A stretch of 64,000 bases of DNA from Candidatus Enterococcus ferrettii. Lineage in GTDB: Bacteria > Bacillota > Bacilli > Lactobacillales > Enterococcaceae. This document shows positions 27,328 to 36,658 of this stretch, one piece after another. How positions within the stretch are numbered: the first letter of the stretch is position 1; each line of letters begins with the position of its first letter. The notes below the pieces were generated by a model that saw only the letters and a program-made list of their open reading frames with translations, did not search any database and was not told the origin of the DNA. The position numbers were made by a program, and so were the translations under genes. The stretch spans positions 42,422 through 106,421 of the forward strand of contig NZ_JAFREL010000023.1 in assembly GCF_017377655.1 (NCBI RefSeq). Reading direction: 5' to 3'.

Positions 27328-28131
27328 ATGACCAGATTAACAACAGCAGAGCTCTCTGTTGGTTATGATAAAAAAATAATTTTAAATGATGTAACGATTG
27401 AAATTCCCAATGGGAAAATTACCAGTTTAATTGGACCAAATGGAAGCGGTAAGTCTACTTTACTAAAAGCGATGGCTCGCATTTTGATGCCTAAAAAGGG
27501 TAAGGTATTGATTGATGGAAAAGATATTCACCAGATGGATACAAAAACTGTTGCTCAAAAAATTGCCTCTTTATCCCAAACAAGTGATCAGATTAGTGGG
27601 TTAAGTGTGGAAGAACTGGTGGCTTATGGAAGGTTTCCTTATCAAAGTGGTTTCTCTGGCCTAAAAAAAAATGACCATCAGTGGATAGAGTGGGCGCTAG
27701 AGGTTACAGATTTAATTACCCTTAAAACACGACCATTGAACACTCTCTCGGGTGGACAGCAGCAACGGGTATGGATTGCGATGGCTTTAGCACAAAATAC
27801 TGATATACTAATTTTGGATGAGCCAATTACTTTTTTGGATCCTGCTCATCAGTTAGAGATTTTGGAATTGCTGCAAGAGATTAATCAAAAAGGAAAAACA
27901 ATTTTAATGACGATCCATGATTTGAACCATGCCTCGCGATTTTCTGATCATATTCTTGGAATGAAGGCTGGAAAATTAATTTTTCAGGGAACACCGTATC
28001 AAGTGTTCACTACTGAAAATATGGCAGAATTATTTGAGATAGAAGCGATTTTTTATTCTTCTGTTAGCCAACAGAAACCGATGATTTTATCCTACGAGTT
28101 ATTAAAGCGGGGGAAGATCGATGAAACGTAG
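27328..28131 (+). CDS. Iron-siderophore ABC transporter ATP-binding protein
   Basis: 267-residue FecE/FhuC-type ATPase. Walker A GPNGSGKST, signature LSGGQQQR, Walker B ILILDEP and H-loop TIHDLNHASR are intact. A GGAG site lies 7 nt before the ATG. The 3' end overlaps the first permease by 11 nt. It is the first gene of a Fur-box-preceded operon. Confidence 0.92.
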   Translation: MTRLTTAELSVGYDKKIILNDVTIEIPNGKITSLIGPNGSGKSTLLKAMARILMPKKGKVLIDGKDIHQMDTKTVAQKIASLSQTSDQISGLSVEELVAYGRFPYQSGFSGLKKNDHQWIEWALEVTDLITLKTRPLNTLSGGQQQRVWIAMALAQNTDILILDEPITFLDPAHQLEILELLQEINQKGKTILMTIHDLNHASRFSDHILGMKAGKLIFQGTPYQVFTTENMAELFEIEAIFYSSVSQQKPMILSYELLKRGKIDET

Positions 28132-29104
28132 TGTATTTTTTATCCTGACGAGTCTACTCTTGCTTTTAGCGATGATTGCTTCATTGAAATATGGTGCAGT
28201 ATCAATTACCTGGCAAGAAATTGGTAACTCATTTACTTCGTTTGATATTTCCGAACAAGGACAGCAATTGGTTCGAACGCTACGTTTGCCGCGTATGTTG
28301 GGTTCAGTATTAGTAGGTGCTGGTTTTGCGACTGCAGGCGCTTTGATGCAAGGAATCACTAATAACCCAATTGCCGATTCTGGTTTGCTGGGAATTAATG
28401 CAGGAGCAGGTTTGGGATTAGCGTTAGTATTCGCAGTAACAGCAAGTCCTTCTCCTTTGCTGGCGATTATCGCTTCTTTTTTTGGCGCTTTTGTGGCTTT
28501 GATTATTATCTATATTGCGTCTTCAAAGCTTTCTATAGGATTTAATCCGATTCGAATTGTTTTGTTAGGTGCGGCCTTAAGTGCTTTTTTCTCGGCGATT
28601 AGCCAAAGTATCAGCTTAGTTTTTCATTTGAATCAGGATTTAACGTTTTGGTATGTTGGTGGAACTGCTAATATTTCATGGCAACAGTTGCATTGGGCCT
28701 TTCCGCTGGTACTTATTGGTTTGCTGGGAACTATCTTTTTAGCTCCGCAAGTAACTTTGCTCAGTATGGGAGATGAAACAGCGATTACTTTAGGAAAAAA
28801 ACCTGCAACTATTAGAAAATGGAGCATGACGCTTGTTTTATTATTAGCGGGAACGTCTGTTTCCTTAGTAGGGGCAGTTAGTTTTGTAGGTTTAATAGTT
28901 CCTCATGTAGTTCGTTATTTTGTTGGACAGGATTATCGAATGGTCCTACCCGCTTCAGCTTTAATCGGTTCGTTGTTCTTTGTGATTGCGGATATTGCTT
29001 CACGTTTGATCGCCCCTCCGCTCGAAACTCCAGTTGGTGTGTTAGTAACCATCATTGGAGTGCCTTTATTGCTCCTGCAAATAAGAAGGGGGAGTGTGAC
29101 ATGA
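28121..29104 (+). CDS. Iron-siderophore ABC transporter permease 1 (FecCD family)
   Basis: 327-residue BtuC/FecCD-type permease with about nine to ten hydrophobic segments. The family signatures RTLRLPRMLGSVLVGAGFATAGALMQ (N-terminal third; shown here only as a landmark) and SFVGLIVPHVVR are present. It overlaps both neighbours and pairs with the second permease to form the channel. Confidence 0.92.
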   Translation: MKRSVFFILTSLLLLLAMIASLKYGAVSITWQEIGNSFTSFDISEQGQQLVRTLRLPRMLGSVLVGAGFATAGALMQGITNNPIADSGLLGINAGAGLGLALVFAVTASPSPLLAIIASFFGAFVALIIIYIASSKLSIGFNPIRIVLLGAALSAFFSAISQSISLVFHLNQDLTFWYVGGTANISWQQLHWAFPLVLIGLLGTIFLAPQVTLLSMGDETAITLGKKPATIRKWSMTLVLLLAGTSVSLVGAVSFVGLIVPHVVRYFVGQDYRMVLPASALIGSLFFVIADIASRLIAPPLETPVGVLVTIIGVPLLLLQIRRGSVT

Positions 29105-30084
29105 AGAAACACATCAGTTGGCTGGTTTTGATGGGATTGCTTATTACTGGATGCTTATTGAGCCTGACTTTAGGAACCTTGAATTTAAGTTTAGAGGACT
29201 TATTCCGTGTTTTAGTTGGTCAGGGAACTACCGCACAAAATTTAGTTGTCGTTGATTTTCGTTTACCTCGAATGCTGATTTCGATTTTAGCAGGAATGGG
29301 CTTAGCGTTGTCAGGCTACCTGTTTCAAGCAATCACTCATAATGATCTAGCTGATCCGGGAATTTTAGGAATCAATGCGGGAGCGGGATTTACAGTGCTG
29401 GTCTATTTAGGCTTTTTTGCAAATAATCAGGCAAGTTGGATGTTACCATTAATTGCTTGCTTAGGAAGTATAGGTGCAGCATTTCTAGTATATTATTGCG
29501 GGAGACAAGCTGAAAAAATTGTTCCTAACCGTCTGCTTTTGTCTGGTGTAGCCGTGAACGCTGGAATTTCGGCCTTGACCTTAATTGGCACTATTCGGGC
29601 TTCGAGTGAGAGTTACACTTTTGTTACCAGCTGGCTAGCAGGTACTATTTGGGGAACCACTTGGCAGCATGTATTTTTATTAATACCTTGGCTAGTTACT
29701 CTGTTTCCTGTTATTTTAATACGAGGAAGAACTCTGCGAGTGATGAGTTTAGGAGATGAAACCGCAATTGGATTAGGTGTACGTTTAAAAGCATCTCAAC
29801 TATTTTTCTTGCTTTGTGCTCTATGTTTAGCAGCTGTTAGTGTCTCAGTTGCTGGAAGTATCAGCTTTATTGGATTGATTGCTCCACATATTGCAAATAG
29901 TATAGTAGAAAAAAAGAATACTGTAAGTTTAGTAATGACTGGTATTATTGGCAGCTTACTGTTGTTGTATAGTGATATTGCTGGCCGATTAATTTTGGAC
30001 AGTGGTGAAATAGCAGCTGGGATAGTTGTGTCAGTTGTTGGAACGCCTTATTTTGTCTACCAACTACTTAAAACCAAACATTAG
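29101..30084 (+). CDS. Iron-siderophore ABC transporter permease 2 (FecCD family)
   Basis: 327-residue partner of permease 1, same length and fold; landmarks are DFRLPRMLISILAGMGLALSG and SFIGLIAPHIAN. The ATGA overlap of 4 nt with permease 1 indicates coupled translation in equal amounts. An esterase (now broken) follows 11 nt later. Confidence 0.92.
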   Translation: MKKHISWLVLMGLLITGCLLSLTLGTLNLSLEDLFRVLVGQGTTAQNLVVVDFRLPRMLISILAGMGLALSGYLFQAITHNDLADPGILGINAGAGFTVLVYLGFFANNQASWMLPLIACLGSIGAAFLVYYCGRQAEKIVPNRLLLSGVAVNAGISALTLIGTIRASSESYTFVTSWLAGTIWGTTWQHVFLLIPWLVTLFPVILIRGRTLRVMSLGDETAIGLGVRLKASQLFFLLCALCLAAVSVSVAGSISFIGLIAPHIANSIVEKKNTVSLVMTGIIGSLLLLYSDIAGRLILDSGEIAAGIVVSVVGTPYFVYQLLKTKH

Positions 30085-30095
30085 GAGGAAGTGCC

Positions 30096-31094
30096 ATGAC
30101 TTGGACGACCATATGGAGTCACGCTCAGCGAGGATTTGCGTCTTTTGGAACACCTAGTGGAGAAGTTCGTCTACGTTTTCGGCGTTTTCCTCTAATAAAA
30201 AAAATTCGTTTCGTATTTTCCAATGAATATGGAGTTGATCCACTTAAGATTCGGGAGTTAACCTGTCAAAATGAGTTAGTATCTTCAACGTTCCAAGTTA
30301 TGCCTGGCGAGTTATATCGAACGGACAACTTTTTATTAGATGATAGTATGGCTGATTGGGAGCTGTTTTTTTCGGCTGAGCAGGCCGTTAGTGGGTTTAA
30401 TTTTGCGGATAGTGACTTCATCGGACGAACAGAAAAACGAAGTACGATGAATTTTTGTCCAGGATTGTTGGCTATTGAGGCTGACCTTACGGATAGTCAA
30501 TGCATAATTGCTTAAGGTGATTCTTTAACTGAAGGTGCAACTTGGTTAGCGCCGCTGCAGAAAAAATTAAGGTCAGAAGGTATTTTTTTAGTGAATCAAG
30601 GAGTTAATGGCAGTCAGTTGCTGCACTCAAGCAGTGATCGTAGTACTCAGGGTCAGCAAGAATACTTTTATGGATTTGATGGACTGACCCGTCTTCAGCA
30701 CTGCTTTGTCAGTCATCAAAACATCAGCACGATCATTTTTTCATTGGGAATCAATGATTTATTAAGTGAAACGATTACCTTAGGAGAATTACAACGGCGA
30801 ATGGAGCAAGTAGCTGAGTTATGTGAGAAAAAGCAGGCGCGGCTTTTCGTTTGTGGTATTACACCTTTTTCCGGAAATAAGAAAGCTACACAGTATAATC
30901 TGGGGTTGCGCAGGGAGTTTAACCTGTGGCTACAACAAAGATTCCTAGTAAATTTCTGGGATTTTTCACCAGTTATCGGGGAAGGCGAACAGCTGCTTCC
31001 GGTTTTTAACAGCGGTGATTATTTACACTTTAATGCTGCAGGTGGACTTGCTATCGCAAGAAGTATTAATTTAGAATTATTAAAGGGGAACTAA
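30096..31094 (+). pseudogene. SGNH/GDSL esterase gene interrupted by one in-frame stop
   Basis: One reading frame encodes an N-terminal beta-sandwich-like region (139 codons), then TAA at 30513-30515, then the esterase domain without any frame change. The stop falls immediately before the nucleophile block GDSLTEGATW (Ser codon 30522). The rest of the domain is intact: GVNGSQLL, SLGINDLL (GxND block) and the C-terminal SGDYLHFNAAG with the catalytic Asp and His. The full product would be about 332 residues. It has a ribosome binding site (AGGAGG) and follows the siderophore importer, so a role in siderophore ester hydrolysis is possible but unproven. The stop is a recent single change or a base-call error. 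Confidence 0.85.
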
Positions 31095-31106
31095 CCCCCT
31101 TTTTAT
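31082..31106 (+). terminator. Short terminator after the esterase gene
   Basis: 7-bp stem AAAGGGG/CCCCTTT around the stop codon with a T-rich tract. Confidence 0.6.
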
Positions 31107-31149
31107 TTGTGCTTTTTTTTGGTAGTATCGTTGGATAGGAGATGGATAA

Positions 31150-31698
31150 ATGGAAAAAAGCAAGATTCGGCAATTGATGATAGAAAAACTAAACAAAATA
31201 GCTGTTGATGAACGCCGTCAGGAGCAGGTAGAATCAATTTACCGCCAGTTTTTTCAAAGCGATCTCTGGCTTTCAGCAACAAGTATTGCTGTAACTATAG
31301 CTACCGATTTTGAGTTTCCTACAGCGCCTCTGATCCAGCAAGCTTTTTTGGAAGGAAAAAAAATTGCTGTGCCTAAATCATTACCGAAACGTCAGCTGGT
31401 CTTTTATTGGATTGATAAAACAACTTCTTTTGAACTCTCGAATTTCGGGGTTGAAGAACCTGTTAGTGGTAATAAAGCTCAACCCGAGGAGTTGGATTTG
31501 GTTATTGTTCCAGGATTGATCTTTAAGGAGAACGGTTATCGTATTGGTTTTGGTGGAGGTTTTTATGATCGCTTTTTGGCTGATTATTCTGGTAAAACAG
31601 CCAGTTTTGTCTTTGTCGAGCAACTGATGGAAAGTTGGGAGAGAGAACCTTTCGATCTACCAGTCCAACGATTATTCATTGGGGAAATGGAGGAATAA
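31150..31698 (+). CDS. 5-formyltetrahydrofolate cyclo-ligase
   Basis: 182-residue enzyme that returns 5-formyl-THF to the folate pool as 5,10-methenyl-THF using ATP. The phosphate-binding block GFGGGFYDRFLADY and the LVIVPGLIF strand are diagnostic. A GGAG site lies 8 nt before the ATG. The stop is directly followed by the rhomboid start, as in other Firmicutes (yqgN-yqgP order). Confidence 0.92.
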   Translation: MEKSKIRQLMIEKLNKIAVDERRQEQVESIYRQFFQSDLWLSATSIAVTIATDFEFPTAPLIQQAFLEGKKIAVPKSLPKRQLVFYWIDKTTSFELSNFGVEEPVSGNKAQPEELDLVIVPGLIFKENGYRIGFGGGFYDRFLADYSGKTASFVFVEQLMESWEREPFDLPVQRLFIGEMEE

Positions 31699-32370
31699 AT
31701 GAGAAGAAATAAGCCTTATGTAACGTATACTTTTTTGGGAATTAATACAATATTTTTTCTACTTGAATATTTAGTTCCTTCTTTGCGAATTAATGAACGG
31801 TTGGGAATGTTTATCCCTTCAATAATACTAGGTCATGAATATTGGCGATTTTTAACTCCGATGATCATTCATTTTGGCTTAATGCATTTTGTTCTTAATT
31901 CAGTTGTCTTATACTATATGGGTCAGCAGTGTGAAGCGATTTTTGGTCATTGGCGATTCTGTCTAGTATATTTGCTGAGTGGTTTGATGGGCAATATGGG
32001 AAGTTTCGCATTTAATGGACTTGGTGTTCTGTCTGGTGGTGCAAGTACAGCCATTTTTGGTTTATTTGGTGCTTTTTTAGTTATCGGATACCACTATCAA
32101 GATAATCCAGCAGTTCAAGGTTTGACCCGACAGTTCGGACTGTTCATTTTGCTTAACTTAGCTTTTGGTCTATTTGATTCTTCAATTGATCTTTGGGGAC
32201 ATCTTGGAGGATTATTAGGTGGCGCGTTGTCGGGGTTAATATTAGGCGTACCCAATGGAGACGAACGTTTTTCAATCCGTGGACGTATTACTGGTGGATT
32301 GTTCTTTGCCTTTTTTGTTGTAATAGCAGTATTGTTAGCATTTCGTAAGATTGGAATGCCTATTATTTAA
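31699..32370 (+). CDS. Rhomboid family intramembrane serine protease
   Basis: 223-residue polytopic protease with six hydrophobic segments. The catalytic Ser lies in GGASTAIFGLFG (GxS motif, about residue 114), and the catalytic His in LWGHLGGLLGG (about 165). The cytoplasmic N-terminal extension and TPR region of B. subtilis GluP are missing, so this is a minimal rhomboid. ATG abuts the stop of the previous gene, with GGAGG inside that gene. Confidence 0.93.
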   Translation: MRRNKPYVTYTFLGINTIFFLLEYLVPSLRINERLGMFIPSIILGHEYWRFLTPMIIHFGLMHFVLNSVVLYYMGQQCEAIFGHWRFCLVYLLSGLMGNMGSFAFNGLGVLSGGASTAIFGLFGAFLVIGYHYQDNPAVQGLTRQFGLFILLNLAFGLFDSSIDLWGHLGGLLGGALSGLILGVPNGDERFSIRGRITGGLFFAFFVVIAVLLAFRKIGMPII

Positions 32371-32396
32371 ATCGGGAAATTATTTCCCGATTTTTT
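32369..32396 (+). terminator. Terminator of the rhomboid gene
   Basis: 11-bp stem AAATCGGGAAA/TTTCCCGATTT, 3-nt loop and T tract. Confidence 0.85.
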
Positions 32397-32535
32397 ATCG
32401 GATTTTTAAGGAAAAATATACATAGAAGTTTTGGTGGTTGAAACGGTATAAAAATTACAGCTTATTTTGGAACGTGTCAATTTTCTCTGTAAAAATGGAA
32501 CATTTACCTGTATAATGTTTGGGGATGTGGATTGA

Positions 32536-32745
32536 ATGGAAAGTTTATATGATGTGCAACAATTGCTTAAGCAGTTTGGCATTTATGTTTATGTAGGAAA
32601 GCGTATTTATGATATTGAGCTGATGCAAATTGAGTTGAAGAATTTGTACGAAGGACGATTGATTGATCGCGATACCTATCTAAATGGATGGCGCATTTTA
32701 AAAAGAGAGCATCACATTGAAGAAAGTCGGGAAGGTGAACAATGA
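32536..32745 (+). CDS. yqgQ: YqgQ family protein (DUF910)
   Basis: 69-residue small helical protein of unknown function. It matches the YqgQ family: YDVQQLLKQFGIYVYVGKR followed by a helix and the YLNGWRILKRE end. A TATAAT at 32511-32516 lies 20 nt before the ATG. It is coupled to glucokinase by a 4-nt overlap, the same order as in Bacillus (yqgP-yqgQ-glcK). Confidence 0.9.
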   Translation: MESLYDVQQLLKQFGIYVYVGKRIYDIELMQIELKNLYEGRLIDRDTYLNGWRILKREHHIEESREGEQ

Positions 32746-33698
32746 TGGACAAAAAATTATTGGGAATTGATTTGGGCGGAACAACCGTAAAATTTGCGAT
32801 TCTAACTCAAAATGGTGAGGTACAACAAAAATGGAGTATTGATACCAATATATTAGACGAAGGCTCTCACATTGTACCGGATATAGTCGAATCAATTAAT
32901 CATCATTTGGCATTATATGATATGAAGCCGGATCAATTCATGGGTATTGGAATGGGAACCCCTGGAAGTGTTAATATTACAGAGGGAACGGTGATCGGAG
33001 CTTATAATTTAAACTGGAAAACGTTGCAGCCAGTCAAGCAAGTGATTGAAAAAGAAACTGGTATAGCTTTCTTCCTTGATAATGATGCAAATGTTGCAGC
33101 TTTAGGTGAACGCTGGAAAGGCGCGGGGGAGAACGATCCAGACGTTGTTTTTGTGACGCTTGGTACAGGTGTTGGTGGCGGAATAGTCATGAATGGCCAA
33201 TTGCTCCATGGTGTAGCTGGCTGTGCTGGCGAGATTGGACATGTCACTGTAGATCCAGAAGGCTTTGAGTGTACCTGCGGAAAGCGTGGATGTTTAGAAA
33301 CGGTAGCTAGTGCTACTGGTGTGGTCCGAGTAGCTCGTCAATTAGCTGAAGAATATGCTGGCGGCTCAGAACTAAAAGCTCGTTTAGACAATGGTGAAGA
33401 TATTACTAGTAAAGATATCTTTGAATTGGCAGCTAAAAATGACGATCTTGCATTGCGAGTCGTGGATAAGGTTACTTTCTACTTAGGGTTAGCTTGTGGT
33501 AATATCGGCAATACGTTGAATCCTTCGACGATTATTATTGGCGGAGGAGTTTCAGCAGCGGGAGAATTTTTACGTAGTCGTGTGGAGGCTTATTTCAAAC
33601 AATTTACGTTCCCTCAAGTTAGAAATAGTACAAAAATTAAATTAGCTGAATTGGGTAATGAAGCTGGAGTGATTGGTGCTGCTTCGTTAGCGCGATAA
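32742..33698 (+). CDS. glcK: Glucokinase (ROK family)
   Basis: 318-residue ROK kinase that phosphorylates glucose with ATP. The phosphate loop DLGGTTVKFAI, the sugar-binding DNDANVAALGE, GTGVGGGIV, the GEIGHV block, and the zinc-binding Cys cluster CTCGKRGCLE are present. Two adjacent ATG codons (32742, 32745) share a GGAAGGTG site. It supplies glucose 6-phosphate when glucose enters without a PTS. Confidence 0.94.
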   Translation: MMDKKLLGIDLGGTTVKFAILTQNGEVQQKWSIDTNILDEGSHIVPDIVESINHHLALYDMKPDQFMGIGMGTPGSVNITEGTVIGAYNLNWKTLQPVKQVIEKETGIAFFLDNDANVAALGERWKGAGENDPDVVFVTLGTGVGGGIVMNGQLLHGVAGCAGEIGHVTVDPEGFECTCGKRGCLETVASATGVVRVARQLAEEYAGGSELKARLDNGEDITSKDIFELAAKNDDLALRVVDKVTFYLGLACGNIGNTLNPSTIIIGGGVSAAGEFLRSRVEAYFKQFTFPQVRNSTKIKLAELGNEAGVIGAASLAR

Positions 33699-33724
33699 TA
33701 TTGAATTAAGAAGGGAAGTTTCGT

Positions 33725-34126
33725 ATGTCATTTTGGTGGACATTGAATATTATTTTATTAGCGGTTATTCTCCTATTCGTTGGGTACGAGTTATTTGTTC
33801 GAATTATGGTGAAACGTTCAGCAAAAATGCTGACTCAAGAGGAGTTTCAAGCGGGAATGCGCAAAGCGCAGGTTATTGATGTGAGAGAACGGGACGAGTT
33901 TAATGCCAAGCATATTCTTGGTGCACGCAGTTTTCCATATTCTATGCTAAAAGAAACAAAAAATTCATTACGCAAAGATCAGCCTATTTATATTTACGAT
34001 TTCAATAAATCCGTTAGTGCGCGTGCAGCTAACTTGTTGCGTAAAAATGGATATACCGACTTATATATTCTAAAGGGTGGTATTGAAGAATGGCAAGGCA
34101 AAGTGAAAAAGAAAAAAATTGATTAA
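33725..34126 (+). CDS. Membrane-anchored rhodanese-like protein without the catalytic Cys
   Basis: 133-residue protein with one N-terminal membrane helix (about residues 4-24) and a rhodanese domain. The domain landmarks QVIDVRERDEF and the C-terminal LKGGIEEW are conserved. In place of the CxxGxRS active loop it has YDFNKSVSARAA, with Asp at the Cys position, so sulfurtransferase activity is unlikely. It follows glucokinase with 26 nt between, as yqhL does in Bacillus. Confidence 0.85.
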   Translation: MSFWWTLNIILLAVILLFVGYELFVRIMVKRSAKMLTQEEFQAGMRKAQVIDVRERDEFNAKHILGARSFPYSMLKETKNSLRKDQPIYIYDFNKSVSARAANLLRKNGYTDLYILKGGIEEWQGKVKKKKID

Positions 34127-34185
34127 TTAATAAAAATTTTGTGGTTAACTAGTGAATTTAGTGGTATCGTTATTCATTTTTTAGT

Positions 34186-34218
34186 GCTTGGGGCATCTTT
34201 GTGTCTCAGGCTTTTTTT
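34186..34218 (+). terminator. Terminator after the rhodanese-like gene
   Basis: 7-bp stem GCTTGGG/CTCAGGC including G-U pairs, followed by seven T's. Confidence 0.6.
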
Positions 34219-34298
34219 GTGATAATTGTTAAACGAAGAGGTTGTTTTAAGTTGCACTTTCAGTCTTTTTTATTTACTCTTGAATTGAGGTGAGGGAA

Positions 34299-34658
34299 AT
34301 GATAAAAATCAAACGAGCATATGAATCTGTCTCTGATGACGACGGTTATCGAGTACTCGTAGACCGTATATGGCCTAGAGGTATTTCTAAAGAAAAAGCA
34401 GCCATCAATGAATGGTTGAAAGAGGTTGCACCTAGTAATAAATTACGAAAATGGTTTGGTCATGATCCGGCAAAATATGCTGATTTCCATGAACAATATT
34501 TGAAAGAACTAAATGATGGGAGTCAACAAGAAGCTTTTGAACGTTTATGTGAATTAAACAGAGAGCAGGATCAACTTACTTTAGTCTACGGTGCTAAAGA
34601 TCAAGAGCACAATCAAGCTGTAGTGCTAAAGGAAAGATTGGAGCAAATTAATGACTAA
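34299..34658 (+). CDS. DUF488 family protein
   Basis: 119-residue protein of a family of unknown function. The typical block YRVLVDRIWPRGISKEKA, then LRKWFGHDP, is present. ATG 34299 is preferred over GTG 34290 because GAGGTGAGG spans that GTG and lies 4 nt before the ATG. It overlaps the next flavoprotein gene by 8 nt, so the pair is co-translated. Confidence 0.88.
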   Translation: MIKIKRAYESVSDDDGYRVLVDRIWPRGISKEKAAINEWLKEVAPSNKLRKWFGHDPAKYADFHEQYLKELNDGSQQEAFERLCELNREQDQLTLVYGAKDQEHNQAVVLKERLEQIND

Positions 34659-36459
34659 GATTGCAGTAATTGGAACCGGACCTTACGGGCTGATAATGTT
34701 GGACCGATTAGTTAAAAATTACACAAAAACAGAAAAATTAGAAATTCTAGCTTTTGATCCTGCAGGACTAGGTGGAAAAGTTTGGAATATTCAACAAACT
34801 GATGCGGTATTAATGAACAGTGTGATGGAGCATGTCACACTATTTACTGATGACAGTTTAGAGTCCGGTGGAAAAGTTGCTCCCGGACCAAGTCTGTATG
34901 AATGGAGTAAGAAAGAAGCACCAAATTTTATTAAGGAGCAGGTAAAAGAAAATCAGGAGGATTTTTTAACTCAAGCGGCTTCGTTGGGAAGAAATGATTG
35001 CTGTCAACGCAGGTTTTATGGGTTGTATCAGCAATGGTTCTTCTTAAATTTGAAGGCTCATTTACCCGAACGAATTACTCTGACCTTTCGTCGAGAAGCG
35101 GTAAAAGATATAATTATTGATGACAAAATTACGCTAATTGCTAATGAAGAACACTTGATAGATCAGGTGATTTTGGCAACCGGACATGCTGAAAATGAAT
35201 TATCTAAAGAAGAAGAACGACTTTCAATTTTTGCTGAAGAGCAGGGATTGACGTATCAACCACCCAAAAATCCAGCTACAGTTTCTTTAGAAAATATCAA
35301 GCCTAATGAAGATATAATCTTGAGAGGAATGGGTCTTAGCTTTTTTGATTATATTGGATTACTTCCTAAATATTGGGGAGGAACTTTTATAGAAAAAGAT
35401 CAAGAAATACAGTACCAACCATCTGGCAGAGAAGGAAAAATAATAATTGGCTCTGGTAGAGGATTGCCTTATCACGCTCGACCAGTTAATCAAAAGCGAG
35501 CTGGGGAAGATGCTCAGCCGCAGTTGCTTACTGATGAGCGGCTTGATCAGTTTAAGCCGGGTGAAGGAGCTGAATTTTTCGACCTGTTAAAAAAGGAAGC
35601 AGAACTTATCTATTATGAAAAAAAGTTAGCAAATACTTCTATTGATTTGACAGCATTTCTAGTTGCTTATCGAAAAGAAGACCGAGCAAGTGTTTTAGCG
35701 CGTTTTAAAATTTCTGAAGAGCTGCGATTGGATTGGGATAGTCTGCTGGATCCTGGAAAAGACATCAAACCAAAACAATTTCCGGTATTTGTTAGAAAAT
35801 ATATGGCAAAGGATATTAGTGAATCTGAAAAGGGGAATCTAACAGGTGCAATTGCCTCAGCCATAGACACCTTGAAAGAGCTGCAGCTGCCGGTGCATAA
35901 AATGATTGATCAAAAAGCTTTTACGCCAAAAGAATATTGGGAAGAGTTATGGGGGAAATATAACCCTGACTATGGCTTTTTGACAGTTGGACCGCCGGTA
36001 ATTCGCATGAAGCAACTGGCTGCCTTAGAAAAAGCAGGAATTGCAATTTTCTTAGCACCTGATATGACCGTTGAATGTGAGGGAAATCAATTTGTGGCTT
36101 TAAGTAAGAAAAATGAAGAGGTAAAATATGTTGCCAATCATCTATTTGAAGCACGGATACCAACAACAAATTTACATCGGACGCTGAACCCATTGATTCG
36201 GGCGCTAAAAGAACGAGGTTATTTAACATATCATACAGTAAAGGTAGAGGACAAGAATCACGAGAGTGGTGCAATACTGGTAAGTCGCAGTACCCATCAA
36301 GTAATTGATCAAAAGAATCAAATTTTAAAAAATCTCTATTGTTATGGTGTGCCGGTTGAAGGCTTAGATTGGCTGAATGCTTCTTCTCCAAGGCCGAAAA
36401 CGAGTGATCGTATTTTTGAAATGGCAGATCAGATTGTACAATCGATCTATCAAAAATAA
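34651..36459 (+). CDS. FAD/NAD(P)-binding protein (NAD_binding_9 type)
   Basis: 602-residue protein with an N-terminal Rossmann dinucleotide motif GTGPYGLIMLDRL (residues 7-19) and a second nucleotide-binding area around VILATGHAENELS. The architecture fits the FAD-NAD(P)-binding family related to HpyO-type and ornithine-oxygenase-like proteins; its reaction is unknown. It overlaps DUF488 by 8 nt, which suggests a shared, perhaps redox, role. Confidence 0.8.
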   Translation: MTKIAVIGTGPYGLIMLDRLVKNYTKTEKLEILAFDPAGLGGKVWNIQQTDAVLMNSVMEHVTLFTDDSLESGGKVAPGPSLYEWSKKEAPNFIKEQVKENQEDFLTQAASLGRNDCCQRRFYGLYQQWFFLNLKAHLPERITLTFRREAVKDIIIDDKITLIANEEHLIDQVILATGHAENELSKEEERLSIFAEEQGLTYQPPKNPATVSLENIKPNEDIILRGMGLSFFDYIGLLPKYWGGTFIEKDQEIQYQPSGREGKIIIGSGRGLPYHARPVNQKRAGEDAQPQLLTDERLDQFKPGEGAEFFDLLKKEAELIYYEKKLANTSIDLTAFLVAYRKEDRASVLARFKISEELRLDWDSLLDPGKDIKPKQFPVFVRKYMAKDISESEKGNLTGAIASAIDTLKELQLPVHKMIDQKAFTPKEYWEELWGKYNPDYGFLTVGPPVIRMKQLAALEKAGIAIFLAPDMTVECEGNQFVALSKKNEEVKYVANHLFEARIPTTNLHRTLNPLIRALKERGYLTYHTVKVEDKNHESGAILVSRSTHQVIDQKNQILKNLYCYGVPVEGLDWLNASSPRPKTSDRIFEMADQIVQSIYQK

Positions 36460-36465
36460 CGAAAA

Positions 36466-36492
36466 AAAAGAAAGCAAACTGCTTTCTTTTTT
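36466..36492. terminator. Bidirectional terminator
   Basis: 10-bp stem AAAAGAAAGC/GCTTTCTTTT, 5-nt loop, with A's on the left and T's on the right; lies between convergent genes. Confidence 0.8.
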
Positions 36493-36658
36493 AACGAGCA
36501 ATCCGTTTTCTACGGGCTTTTTTACGATTCTCATCAACTTTAGATTCCTTTTCTTCTAATGGTTCAATGACTTTTTTCTTAACACCTACTAAAAAGCCGG
36601 CGACGATTGCTGCTGTTGCTAAAGTCCCTGTGAAAAATCCAGATGTAAATTTACGCAT
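36491..36658 (-). CDS. DUF3042 family protein
   Basis: 55-residue protein beginning MRKFTSGFFTGTLATAAIV: one N-terminal hydrophobic helix (about residues 7-26), then a charged helix VIEPLEEKESKVDENRKKA and a basic tail. This matches the DUF3042 family of small Lactobacillales proteins. An AGGGAGG site lies about 9 nt before the ATG. Function is unknown; the form suggests a single-pass membrane or membrane-associated protein. Confidence 0.85.
   Translation of the reverse strand: MRKFTSGFFTGTLATAAIVAGFLVGVKKKVIEPLEEKESKVDENRKKARRKRIAR

Noticed and set aside
30513..30515. Programmed stop read-through or recoding in the esterase
   Set aside because: TAA is the least leaky stop and no recoding element is visible; a mutation or error is simpler.
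30591..31094. Independent esterase gene starting at GTG 30591
   Set aside because: It lacks the GDSL nucleophile block and a ribosome binding site; the frame continues without shift from the upstream half, so it is one broken gene.
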